The notes: generated from the sequence alone by a model not told the origin. A DNA stretch of 7,817 nt from Clostridium sp. CAG:273 (GCA_000438355.1 FR901453.1:1-7817), one strand, 5' to 3'; positions 1-5,894 are shown, counted from the stretch's first letter. Program-made: numbers and translations.

Positions 1-1103
1 TTTGCCCCTACAACTGCTTCTATATCATCTTCTGAAAGTTTATGTAAAATATTCATCTCTGTTTCGAAATTATTTAAAAGCTTGTCTATCGTTTTAGTTC
101 CAAGTCCTGGAACAAAAGTTAATGGTATTTGGTATATGTATGGTGGCCTATTTGTTGGACTTTTTGTTTCTGGTTTATCTTTTATTATTTCTATTCTATC
201 AAAAACTCCCATTACTACTTTGCTACTGTCACATGTGTCACATTTTGTAACTGGTGGTTTTCCTTCAATTGGTTTGTTACATAGCTCGCAATAAGTTCTA
301 TGATATTTTCCAAGTTTTGGGTCTAATCCATAATTTGCTAAAACCTTTCTTCCATCCTCATTTTTTAATGCTTTTACAAGTTCTTTAAAACTTATATTTT
401 CCATAAGAATTTTATTGTATTCTCTCGCTATTTTAGGAAGAGAATGTGCATCTGAATCTGTAATAAATGTTCTCGTTTCTAACTCTGATATTTCGTCTGC
501 TAAAAATGTATCTGCACTTAGTCCTAACTCTACAGCAAATATCTTGTCAAACTTTTCTTTAAAAATTCTTTTTAAGCTTTTTGTACAATTTCCATAAAAG
601 CTTTTATATGGTGTAAATATATGTGCAGGAATTAATATTCCATTGTATTTTTCTACAATATCCACTAAATTATATGCAGAAATTCTAGCTCTTTGGGTAC
701 TTAAAGTTATATTATGTATGTAATTTGACATTTCTTTAGAAAATTCTTTTATATCTTTTAAAGTAGGAAAATAACATAAATTGTGGGCACTACCTGTTTT
801 TCCATCTTCATTAACTTCTGATGTTTCTACTTCACTACCTAAAATTATACAAACTTTATCTTTATATATAATTCCACCATCTTCTATTTCATATGCATCA
901 CCATTTTTTAAAAAAGTTTCTATATCTTCAATAACATAAGGTGAAGCACAATCTATTATTCCTACCATTTGAATGCCTTTTCTGTCTGCACACTCTTTTG
1001 CTATATTAGCAAAATTTAATGACCTAGCTGCTGTTATTTTTATTGGCTTTCCATTTTCACTTCTTCCTATATGTACATGTAAATCTGCAAATATTTCTTT
1101 CAT
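1..1103 (-). CDS. EndoQ-type PHP-domain DNA repair endonuclease (C-terminus beyond window)
   Basis: This gene is open at the left edge; 367 codons are present and only the end is missing. The PHP metal-site motifs appear in order: DLHVH (residues 7-11), D51 in IIDCASP, E91 in GSEVE, H107 in SAHNL, H161 in PAHIFTP, and D218/H220 in TDSDAHS. A zinc knuckle follows (C272-x2-C275 and C288-x2-C291), then a helix-hairpin-helix-like segment (FVPGLGTKTIDKLL, about 330-343). This order matches the TIGR00375/endonuclease Q family. Characterised members in Pyrococcus and Bacillus nick DNA 5' of deaminated bases (uracil, hypoxanthine, xanthine) and abasic sites. The ATG at 1103 has AGGAG seven bases upstream and starts directly at the first PHP strand. 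It lies 137 nt after the preceding minus-strand gene, with a hairpin between. The family call is firm; substrate choice is inferred from the family. Confidence 0.88.
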   Translation of the reverse strand, partial: MKEIFADLHVHIGRSENGKPIKITAARSLNFANIAKECADRKGIQMVGIIDCASPYVIEDIETFLKNGDAYEIEDGGIIYKDKVCIILGSEVETSEVNEDGKTGSAHNLCYFPTLKDIKEFSKEMSNYIHNITLSTQRARISAYNLVDIVEKYNGILIPAHIFTPYKSFYGNCTKSLKRIFKEKFDKIFAVELGLSADTFLADEISELETRTFITDSDAHSLPKIAREYNKILMENISFKELVKALKNEDGRKVLANYGLDPKLGKYHRTYCELCNKPIEGKPPVTKCDTCDSSKVVMGVFDRIEIIKDKPETKSPTNRPPYIYQIPLTFVPGLGTKTIDKLLNNFETEMNILHKLSEDDIEAVVGA

Positions 1104-1135
1104 TTTATTACTCCTAACTTAAATTATTTTCCAAC

Positions 1136-1174
1136 AAAAAAGATTGGTCTATTTTAAACCACATCCAATCTTTT
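1136..1174 (-). terminator. Intrinsic terminator hairpin in the leader of the EndoQ-type gene
   Basis: A perfect 10-bp stem pairs 1165-1174 with 1138-1147 (AAAAGATTGG/CCAATCTTTT) around a 17-nt loop. On the minus strand the 3' arm runs into six T residues. It would end transcripts of the two-gene unit 2078-1240, yet it sits only about 33 nt before the EndoQ-type start. That gene's promoter must therefore lie upstream of or within the hairpin, unless expression depends on read-through. A T-rich stretch also follows on the plus strand, but no plus-strand gene ends here. Confidence 0.6.
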
Positions 1175-1186
1175 GTTTTTATCTTT

Positions 1187-1192
1187 ATTATA
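1187..1192 (-). promoter_or_regulatory. Possible -10 box for the EndoQ-type gene
   Basis: A perfect TATAAT reads on the minus strand, upstream of the hairpin at 1136-1174. No convincing -35 lies 16-18 nt further upstream, where the sequences are GGTCTA-like. If real, transcription would start near 1180 and the hairpin would lie inside the 5' leader. A TATAAT by chance is common at this base composition. Confidence 0.2.
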
Positions 1193-1239
1193 TTTAACTC
1201 CAATTTGTATAGACCATTTTTTGTAATGCTATTTTAAAA

Positions 1240-1542
1240 TTATCTTTGGTCTTGTTCTGGTAATTGCCTTGTTTCTTTATCCCATTCCTCTTTTTCTTCT
1301 ATAGGATGGTTCATATCATAATTTCTATCGAAGAAACGCCTTAGTTCTTCTCCTGTAACAATTTTACTACTTTCTTGTTCAATTTGTAAACTATCCTGTT
1401 TTTCTTTTTCTTCTGCTATTCTTGCTTTTGCATTTGAATAAAAAGCAATTGCTCTTGTCGCACCGTTTTTTGTATCTTTTATCTCTACTTCGCTGTTATA
1501 AATATGTTGACATTCACTAATAATTCCATTCATGTTATTCAT
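1240..1542 (-). CDS. Hypothetical protein, 100 aa, translationally coupled to the HD-like gene
   Basis: I do not recognise this protein. It is hydrophilic, with no signal peptide or membrane segment. Residues about 28-60 look helical and rich in A, K, E and Q, followed by a charged C-terminal third (EEKEEWDKE). A conserved-looking core is EELRRFFDRNYDM near residues 65-77. The ATG overlaps the stop of the upstream HD-like gene as ATGA (4 nt), and GGAGG lies about 10 nt before it, inside that gene. This argues for a real, coupled gene. An alternative ATG three codons in has worse spacing. The stop is TAA, and a terminator-like hairpin follows about 65 nt downstream. Function unknown; a partner or regulator of the coupled HD-like protein is only an inference. 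Confidence 0.72.
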   Translation of the reverse strand: MNNMNGIISECQHIYNSEVEIKDTKNGATRAIAFYSNAKARIAEEKEKQDSLQIEQESSKIVTGEELRRFFDRNYDMNHPIEEKEEWDKETRQLPEQDQR

Positions 1543-2078
1543 ATAAGAACCGCCTCCATTTGATTTACAAAGTCTTTAAATTGTTCTAAATATCTATTTG
1601 GTTTATCCTTTAAATTTCTGTATTCTAATAAAACTAATGCTTCATCAACTTTAAATGCAATTCTTTCTGGCCTATCTAACAACATTCCTCCAAATTGATC
1701 TACTAATTCTAAAATGTCGCTTTCTTTTTCTCTATTTTCATTTATAGTATATCTATTTACACCTTCACAAATTCTGCAAAATCTATCTGAAAATCCCAAT
1801 TCTGATAAATATTCTGCACCTTCTTTAGCATATAATTTTATTCTTGATAAATCACCTGGAAGATTATTTTTTTTACAATTACATAAAAGACAAGCTGTTA
1901 TTACTTCGTTATCATTTACATCTAATTTAGCATAATCTAAAAATAATTTTGCTAAAAGCGTTTTAAAGATAACAGAATTATCATAAAATATTCCTGTTTT
2001 CTTCTGTAAATAATATAAAATTTCAAGCTTTCTTCCCCAATTTTTCTCAGATAAAATATAATCTGCAAATGTTTCCAT
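1539..2078 (-). CDS. Degenerate HD-domain-like protein (metal ligands apparently lost)
   Basis: The protein has 179 residues from the ATG at 2078. I prefer this start because GAGGG ends five bases upstream; an in-frame GTG at 2090 would add four residues but has no Shine-Dalgarno site. The spacing and helices resemble an HD phosphohydrolase. A DNSVIF segment (33-38) stands where an HSxxV motif is expected, VITACLLCNCKK (59-70) where LLHDIGK is expected, then YAKEGAEYLSELGFS (83-97), like the HxxxGAEIL-x-LGF segment, and IAFKVDEAL (140-148) near the last helix. In this alignment the first His is Asn, the HD pair is Cys-Asn and the third His is Tyr, so hydrolysis by the usual mechanism looks unlikely. 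The fold assignment is by eye and tentative. A good promoter precedes it and the next gene overlaps its TGA stop. Confidence 0.75.
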   Translation of the reverse strand: METFADYILSEKNWGRKLEILYYLQKKTGIFYDNSVIFKTLLAKLFLDYAKLDVNDNEVITACLLCNCKKNNLPGDLSRIKLYAKEGAEYLSELGFSDRFCRICEGVNRYTINENREKESDILELVDQFGGMLLDRPERIAFKVDEALVLLEYRNLKDKPNRYLEQFKDFVNQMEAVLI

Positions 2079-2135
2079 ATTATCCCTCACAAAGGTATTA
2101 TTCTTATGTAAATTATTATGCTAATCTTTAAATAG

Positions 2136-2164
2136 ATTATATTGCAAAAAAATACCAAAATCAA
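2136..2164 (-). promoter_or_regulatory. Sigma-A-type promoter for the HD-like gene
   Basis: On the minus strand, -35 TTGATT (2159-2164) and a perfect -10 TATAAT (2136-2141) are separated by 17 nt. Transcription would begin near 2129, giving a leader of about 50 nt before the ATG at 2078. It lies in the gap after coaE, so the HD-like gene and its partner can be expressed independently of coaE. Confidence 0.6.
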
Positions 2165-2194
2165 CAATGTTATATAAATGTCAAATAGTTGTAA

Positions 2195-2782
2195 TTATTT
2201 TGTAATATTGCTTAATTCTGGTATTTTTTCTAGTTGTTTTTCCATTTGCTTAATATGGTCATCATTTAAAATTATATAATCACAATGAGACGTATAAAAT
2301 TTATTTGGTTTTTGAGCATTTAATCTTTTATTTGCGTCATTTTCTGATATATTATCTCTTTTTACAATTCTATTTAATTGGTCTCTCCTATTTGTTGCAA
2401 TAACTGCTATTGTTATGTCACATAACTTTTCCAACTTGCATTCCATTAATAAAGGGGCATCTATAGCAAAATTCTTTCCTTCTTTTATTCTATCTTTTAC
2501 CTCTTTTTTTATATACTTAAATGTACAGCTATTTAGTAAATGTCTTTTGTCTCTGTCTGTATATATTATGTTTGCTAACTTCTTTCTATTTAATGTTCCA
2601 TCTGGTAATAATATATCATCACCAAATTTGCTAACAATTTCGTTTAAATAGTCTTTATTTGTATCTGTTAGTTTTCTTGCTATTTTATCTGCATCTATTA
2701 TTTCTATATCATACTTTTCACTTAATATCTCACATGCTGTACTTTTACCGGCTCCTGAACTTCCCGTAATTCCAATAATCAT
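2195..2782 (-). CDS. coaE: Dephospho-CoA kinase
   Basis: CoaE uses ATP to phosphorylate the 3'-hydroxyl of dephospho-CoA, the last step of coenzyme A synthesis, in the cytosol. The 195 residues match the usual family length. The P-loop GSSGAGKST is at 7-15, the DADKIAR motif at 30-36, the LID/CoA-side segment APLLMECKLEKLCD at 109-122, the basic NRRDQLNRIVKRD region at 131-143, and a C-terminal CDYIILNDD at 167-175, where the family has xDYVIxNxG. One oddity is that the LNxxxHPxV motif reads LNSCTFKYI here (83-91), so the usual His-Pro is missing. The ATG is fixed by the P-loop start and by an in-frame TAA immediately before it. No Shine-Dalgarno site lies at normal distance; the nearest AAGGAG is 36 nt upstream, ahead of a mini-ORF. 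It is probably read with tmcAL, whose stop lies 78 nt upstream. Confidence 0.95.
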   Translation of the reverse strand: MIIGITGSSGAGKSTACEILSEKYDIEIIDADKIARKLTDTNKDYLNEIVSKFGDDILLPDGTLNRKKLANIIYTDRDKRHLLNSCTFKYIKKEVKDRIKEGKNFAIDAPLLMECKLEKLCDITIAVIATNRRDQLNRIVKRDNISENDANKRLNAQKPNKFYTSHCDYIILNDDHIKQMEKQLEKIPELSNITK

Positions 2783-2815
2783 TTAATTTTGTATTTTATG
2801 ATATTTATATATCAT
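2783..2815 (-). CDS. Possible 10-codon leader ORF directly abutting coaE
   Basis: AAGGAG (2819-2824) is followed three bases later by an ATG that opens a 10-codon frame, MIYKYHKIQN, ending in TAA. The next codon is the coaE ATG, in the same frame with no gap. Its first 18 nt (2798-2815) form a perfect 7-bp inverted repeat with a 4-nt loop, placed between the only good Shine-Dalgarno site and the coaE start. coaE may thus be translated by termination and re-initiation, or the hairpin may shorten the distance from ribosome site to start. The spacing of three bases is tight and a chance ORF is possible. Confidence 0.3.
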   Translation of the reverse strand: MIYKYHKIQN

Positions 2816-2860
2816 TTACTCCTTATATATTTAGGTTTTAAGAACACCTATAAACTGTTT

Positions 2861-4093
2861 TTATAAAGTAATTATTTTTTGAGTATAATCCAAGTTTGCA
2901 CACGAATCCTTTAAATATCCTAAAGTATATATATCTGTTGCATTTATATCTATTTGTAATAATCGTTTTAGATTTTTATTTTTGCTTTCTGTTATAAATT
3001 TCTTTACAGATGTTATAACAGGTATATTATTGTTCATTTTAGAAATTTCGGAAATTAATGACTTTCCTCTGTTACTAACTCCCAAAATTCTAATATATGG
3101 AGTTACCTTTTTAGAAATTTCCATATCTTTTTTAGTAATTCCAAGTAATGCATAGACTAATATTCTTTGAATTCTAGTTTGTGTATATCTTTTACTTTTT
3201 ACAATGCTAATAAAATCCATTAAATTATTACATGAATCTGATGCATTTTTTATAGCATTTTCTAATCCTTCTGAAACATCTGGTAATTGTGCTATTTCAT
3301 CCACAGTCATTTTTCTTAATATATATAATATTTCTTTTTGAAATATCGCTAAATCTATTACATATTTTCCTTGATTTACACTATTTGCCAACAAATTATA
3401 AGAAAATTTAGGCATAACTTTTCTTATTTCTTCATATTCTCCTCTTGTTATCATTCTTCTTATAGCTGTAGCACTAGCAAAGTCATCCACTATAAATTCG
3501 TCATTATATAAAACTTTTTCTCTTGGTATTCCAACAGGATACATTGTACTTCTTAATTTTTTTAAAGCTTTTAAATACTCTATTGCTAAAATGTTGTTTG
3601 AGCTTGTCATTACATTTATATATTTTTTTATATCATTTAAGTATATCATTACTGCATTTTCTCTAGCCTTTGGAAAAGATATTCCTTTGCTAAGTTCATG
3701 GTTTAATATTGTTATATATTCTTTAGGTTCCTGATATAAGACTGTTGCAATATTATTTAAAAGTGAAATGTCTTTTGCTTCCATACCAAAAGCTATATTA
3801 TCTACTATTCCTAGGCTATTTAGTAATTTAACTGCACCTTCTGCAAAATTTTCTGCACTTGAAACACTATAAACAGTTGGAAGTTCTATAACTAAATCTG
3901 CTCCACCTTTAAGTGCCATTTCTGCTTTTGTCCATTTATCTATTATAGAAGTATTTCCTCTTTGAACAAAATTTCCAGAAATAACACAAATTGTATAATT
4001 TGCGTTTGTTTGCTCTATTGATTGCATCATATGATATAAATGTCCATTATGAAATGGATTATATTCTCCAATAATTCCCAGCACTCTGCCCAA
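2861..4093 (-). CDS. tmcAL: tRNA(Met) cytidine acetate ligase (TmcAL)
   Basis: TmcAL activates acetate with ATP as acetyl-adenylate and transfers it to the wobble cytidine (C34) of elongator tRNA-Met, giving ac4C. The 410 residues fit the family length. The nucleotidyltransferase signature GEYNPFHNGH is at 9-18, then ISGNFVQRG (38-46), ADLVIELP (65-72), FGMEAKD (102-108), NNILAIEYLKAL (166-177) and SATAIRRM (207-214), all typical of this family (formerly YlbM/DUF795). The start is a TTG at 4093 with AGAGGTG seven bases upstream; the V4 GTG and later starts would cut into the conserved first strand. A promoter with 37 nt of leader precedes it. It is divergent from rnhA and followed by coaE. 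Confidence 0.95.
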   Translation of the reverse strand: MGRVLGIIGEYNPFHNGHLYHMMQSIEQTNANYTICVISGNFVQRGNTSIIDKWTKAEMALKGGADLVIELPTVYSVSSAENFAEGAVKLLNSLGIVDNIAFGMEAKDISLLNNIATVLYQEPKEYITILNHELSKGISFPKARENAVMIYLNDIKKYINVMTSSNNILAIEYLKALKKLRSTMYPVGIPREKVLYNDEFIVDDFASATAIRRMITRGEYEEIRKVMPKFSYNLLANSVNQGKYVIDLAIFQKEILYILRKMTVDEIAQLPDVSEGLENAIKNASDSCNNLMDFISIVKSKRYTQTRIQRILVYALLGITKKDMEISKKVTPYIRILGVSNRGKSLISEISKMNNNIPVITSVKKFITESKNKNLKRLLQIDINATDIYTLGYLKDSCANLDYTQKIITL

Positions 4094-4136
4094 AGAAAAA
4101 CACCTCTTTATCTTGTAAATTTAACTAACTATTGAT

Positions 4137-4165
4137 ATAATAACATAAAAATTAAAATTTTACAA
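4137..4165 (-). promoter_or_regulatory. Promoter for tmcAL
   Basis: On the minus strand, -35 TTGTAA (4160-4165), a 17-nt spacer and -10 TATTAT (4137-4142) predict a start near 4130, about 37 nt before the TTG start codon. The 13-nt sequence AATTAAAATTTTA occurs at 4150-4162, across the spacer and -35, and again at 4182-4194. Given the AT content this repeat may mean nothing. Confidence 0.5.
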
Positions 4166-4241
4166 TTACTTTAATTTTACGAATTAAAATTTTAACCATT
4201 AATTAGAATTTACTTTTTCTAAATATATTTTAAATTTTCAA

Positions 4242-4272
4242 TTGACCAAATTTAAAAAAAGAAAAGTATAAA
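4242..4272 (+). promoter_or_regulatory. Probable promoter for rnhA
   Basis: TTGACC (4242-4247) and TATAAA (4267-4272) fit the -35 and -10 boxes, but the spacer is 19 nt, longer than optimal. The leader would be about 80 nt. It contains two mutually exclusive short pairings, TGCCTT/AAGGCA (4310-4315 with 4336-4341) and CTTTCC/GGAAAG (4313-4318 with 4343-4348), just before the rnhA ribosome site. Confidence 0.4.
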
Positions 4273-4358
4273 GTAAAAAATAGTAAAGATAAATTCAAAT
4301 GAAAATTTGTGCCTTTCCAAGATAAAATACTAGTGAAGGCAAGGAAAGAAGGAAATTA

Positions 4359-4796
4359 ATGATGGAACAAATTACAATATATACAGATGGTGCATGTAGT
4401 GGAAACCCAGGTCCTGGTGGATGGGGAGCAATTTTATTATTTAAGGATATGAAAAAGGAGCTTTCAGGAGGAAAACCTAATACTACAAATAACATTATGG
4501 AAATGACTGCTGTAATAGAAGCTCTTAAGGCTTTGAAAAAGCCTTGCAATGTTAATCTGTACAGTGACAGTGCATATGTAGTAAATGCATTTTTACAGCA
4601 TTGGATAGATGGTTGGCAACGCAATAATTGGAAAACTTCTGATAAAAAGGATGTAAAAAACAAAGAACTTTGGTTAGAATTAATAAGCCTAACTAAAATT
4701 CATAATATAACTTTTCACAAAGTAAAAGGACATGCAGATAATGAATTAAATAATCGCTGTGATGAACTTGCAAGAAATGCAATAAAGGAGCTTTAG
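4359..4796 (+). CDS. rnhA: Ribonuclease HI
   Basis: RNase HI cuts the RNA strand of RNA:DNA hybrids, removing R-loops and primer RNA. The 145 residues are close to the E. coli enzyme. The metal-binding acidic residues are all present: D10 in YTDGACSGNPGPGGWG, E48 in NNIMEMTA, D70 in LYSDSAYV, and D135 in NNRCDELA, with the catalytic-loop histidine H125 in VKGHADNE. The basic handle used for substrate binding (WQRNNWKTSDKKDVKN, about 86-101) is also there. AAGGA at 4349-4353 serves either the ATG at 4359 (5 nt) or the ATG at 4362 (8 nt), so one N-terminal Met is uncertain. It is the only plus-strand gene here and converges on the small ORF 4793-4924, overlapping it by 4 nt. Confidence 0.97.
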   Translation: MMEQITIYTDGACSGNPGPGGWGAILLFKDMKKELSGGKPNTTNNIMEMTAVIEALKALKKPCNVNLYSDSAYVVNAFLQHWIDGWQRNNWKTSDKKDVKNKELWLELISLTKIHNITFHKVKGHADNELNNRCDELARNAIKEL

Positions 4797-4811
4797 CATA
4801 GCTCCTTTATT
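4781..4811. terminator. Bidirectional terminator palindrome overlapping both gene ends
   Basis: A perfect 12-bp inverted repeat AATAAAGGAGCT/AGCTCCTTTATT (4781-4792 and 4800-4811) surrounds a 7-nt loop that holds the rnhA TAG and the TAA of the minus-strand small ORF. T-rich sequence follows in both directions (TTTATTTCTT on plus, TTTATTGCATTT on minus). It is placed to stop transcription of both converging units. The T tracts are interrupted, so efficiency is uncertain. Confidence 0.65.
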
Positions 4812-4924
4812 TCTTCCACACTTAATCCTGTTATCTGGCTTATTTGTTCTATGTCTAGACCAAGCTTTAACATATCTCTTGCTACATCTTCGTCTTCATT
4901 CTTTTTATTTTGCAATACTCCCAT
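4793..4924 (-). CDS. 43-aa ORF matching the C-terminal motif of Rpn/PD-(D/E)XK transposase-like nucleases
   Basis: From the ATG at 4924 the frame encodes 43 residues ending in TAA. Residues 21-39, LGLDIEQISQITGLSVEEI, closely resemble the helix-turn-helix-like tail that ends many Rpn-family and PD-(D/E)XK transposase-type nucleases in Firmicutes. The N-terminus is short and charged (NKKNEDED). No nuclease core lies upstream: only 67 nt separate it from the CmpB-like gene, and I find no remnant there. AGGGGG ends about 10 nt before the ATG and is an acceptable ribosome site. It may be an independent mini-protein or the last intact piece of a deleted nuclease gene. It is probably read from the metK/CmpB side and ends in the shared palindrome with rnhA. 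Confidence 0.6.
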   Translation of the reverse strand: MGVLQNKKNEDEDVARDMLKLGLDIEQISQITGLSVEEIKELC

Positions 4925-4964
4925 TTAAGTCTTCCCCCTATTAATTTTATTTTTCATTATTTAT

Positions 4965-4992
4965 ATTTTGTTTTTCTTATTTTGTTTTTCTT
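4965..4992. repeat. Two tandem copies of a 14-bp unit at the end of the CmpB-like gene
   Basis: ATTTTGTTTTTCTT occurs at 4965-4978 and again at 4979-4992, directly adjacent; the second copy touches the stop codon of the CmpB-like gene. It is low-complexity sequence and probably reflects replication slippage. Confidence 0.5.
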
Positions 4993-5894
4993 CATTTTTT
5001 ATTTTTTGTTTCGTTATTAACTGCTTTTTTCACTTCACTTGCTTTGTTATTTATTCTATGTTGTGCTCCATCTGCTATATTATTTAATTCTTTCTTCATA
5101 ATACCTGTTGCTGTATTCTTTATTTTTTTCTGTACATTATTTGCCTTATCGTTTATTTTTCTCTGTACATCATTTGCTTTATTTGTAAGTTCCTCTTTTA
5201 CTTCTGCAGTTTTCCTTTTTAACTCTTCACCTTTTTTCTTTAAAATTGTTGTAAAATCTGGAAATGCATTTATCAATCTTCTATTTAAGAATGACTTACT
5301 TCTTAATATTTCTCTAACCTTTTCAGAAACTTCGTCTGTATTATCTTTTTTCTCGTTTTGGCTAACTTCTTTATTTGTTCTTTTAAAGTTATATATTATT
5401 TTAGACGAAATTATAACATCTGTTACAAAAATAACTGCAATAATCAAAGAAATTATATTAAGTGTACCTTCACTCCAACTTTGTATAATAGATAACAAAA
5501 ATGGATTAAATAAATATACAATTAGTAATCCTGCTATTCCAAATGGAACTAGAGTTTCTAAACATACTCTTCCATTAATGTTAAATCTCATTTCACTATA
5601 GTCCCACCATCTTGCATTAAAAGCCTTTTCCATAATAAAACTTGTTGCATATTCTAGTGACCCACATAATACCATTGCTAATATAAATAGCCCTACTGGA
5701 TGTTCCTTAAATGGTGTTAAGCATAGTGTAATTAAAACTGCTCCACAACCATATATTGGGCAATATGGTCCTATTAAAAAACCTCTATCTGCAAGTTTAT
5801 GTTTTTGTATTAATTGTAATGTAACTTCACATATCCATCCTGCTACAGCATATATAATAAATAGCATAAAATATGTTGCTATACTATATTCCAT
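4992..5894 (-). CDS. CmpB-like (putative ABC-transporter type IV) membrane protein with 11-mer repeat tail
   Basis: Residues 1-165 form a membrane domain with about five hydrophobic segments (near 5-25, 47-60, 67-88, 113-137 and 145-165). Family landmarks include AGWICEV (18-24), DRGFLIGPYCPIYGCGAV (36-53), SLEYATSF (79-86) and WWDYS (96-100) followed by INGRVCLE (106-113). This matches PF06541, a broadly distributed clostridial family annotated as a putative ABC permease but without a proven substrate. After about residue 170 the protein becomes charged and helical. Residues 226-292 hold six near-11-residue repeats (consensus xxKAxxVxxKI), resembling LEA/apolipoprotein-type amphipathic helices, so the tail could lie on the membrane or form a coiled coil. 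The ATG at 5894 has GAGGA six bases upstream and starts at the first membrane helix. It follows metK by 170 nt of AT-rich sequence in which I see no clear promoter or terminator. Confidence 0.85.
   Translation of the reverse strand: MEYSIATYFMLFIIYAVAGWICEVTLQLIQKHKLADRGFLIGPYCPIYGCGAVLITLCLTPFKEHPVGLFILAMVLCGSLEYATSFIMEKAFNARWWDYSEMRFNINGRVCLETLVPFGIAGLLIVYLFNPFLLSIIQSWSEGTLNIISLIIAVIFVTDVIISSKIIYNFKRTNKEVSQNEKKDNTDEVSEKVREILRSKSFLNRRLINAFPDFTTILKKKGEELKRKTAEVKEELTNKANDVQRKINDKANNVQKKIKNTATGIMKKELNNIADGAQHRINNKASEVKKAVNNETKNKK
5019..5219 (-). repeat. Coding 33-bp-period repeats encoding 11-residue amphipathic units
   Basis: Six units encode KRKTAEVKEEL, TNKANDVQRKI, NDKANNVQKKI, KNTATGIMKKE, LNNIADGAQHRI (one residue longer) and NNKASEVKKAV. 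The second and third are recently related at DNA level: CTGTACAT recurs exactly 33 bp apart (5130 and 5163), with similar flanks. The others have diverged. Confidence 0.75.

Noticed and set aside
2833..2850. Weak hairpin TAGGT/ACCTA between tmcAL and coaE
   Set aside because: It has only five base pairs and no T tract follows on the minus strand, so it is not convincing as a terminator.
4148..4194. AT-only inverted and direct repeats between tmcAL and rnhA
   Set aside because: AATTAAAATTTTA-type repeats are expected by chance at this base composition, and no G/C-stabilised stem is present.
4299..4325. Eight-codon ORF in the rnhA leader
   Set aside because: It has no ribosome site and ends well before the rnhA start; chance is the simpler explanation.
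4295..4663. 122-residue minus-strand frame opposite rnhA
   Set aside because: It lies almost wholly antisense to rnhA, whose catalytic motifs are complete, and has no family features; it is a shadow frame.
4955..4993. 12-codon basic ORF (MKKNKIRKTKYK) overlapping the CmpB-like stop
   Set aside because: It has no Shine-Dalgarno sequence and is simply the translation of the 14-bp tandem A-rich repeat.
5044..5601. 185-residue hydrophobic plus-strand frame
   Set aside because: It is antisense to the repeat tail and membrane domain of the CmpB-like gene. Its Phe/Ser/Leu-rich composition is what A-rich codons give in reverse.
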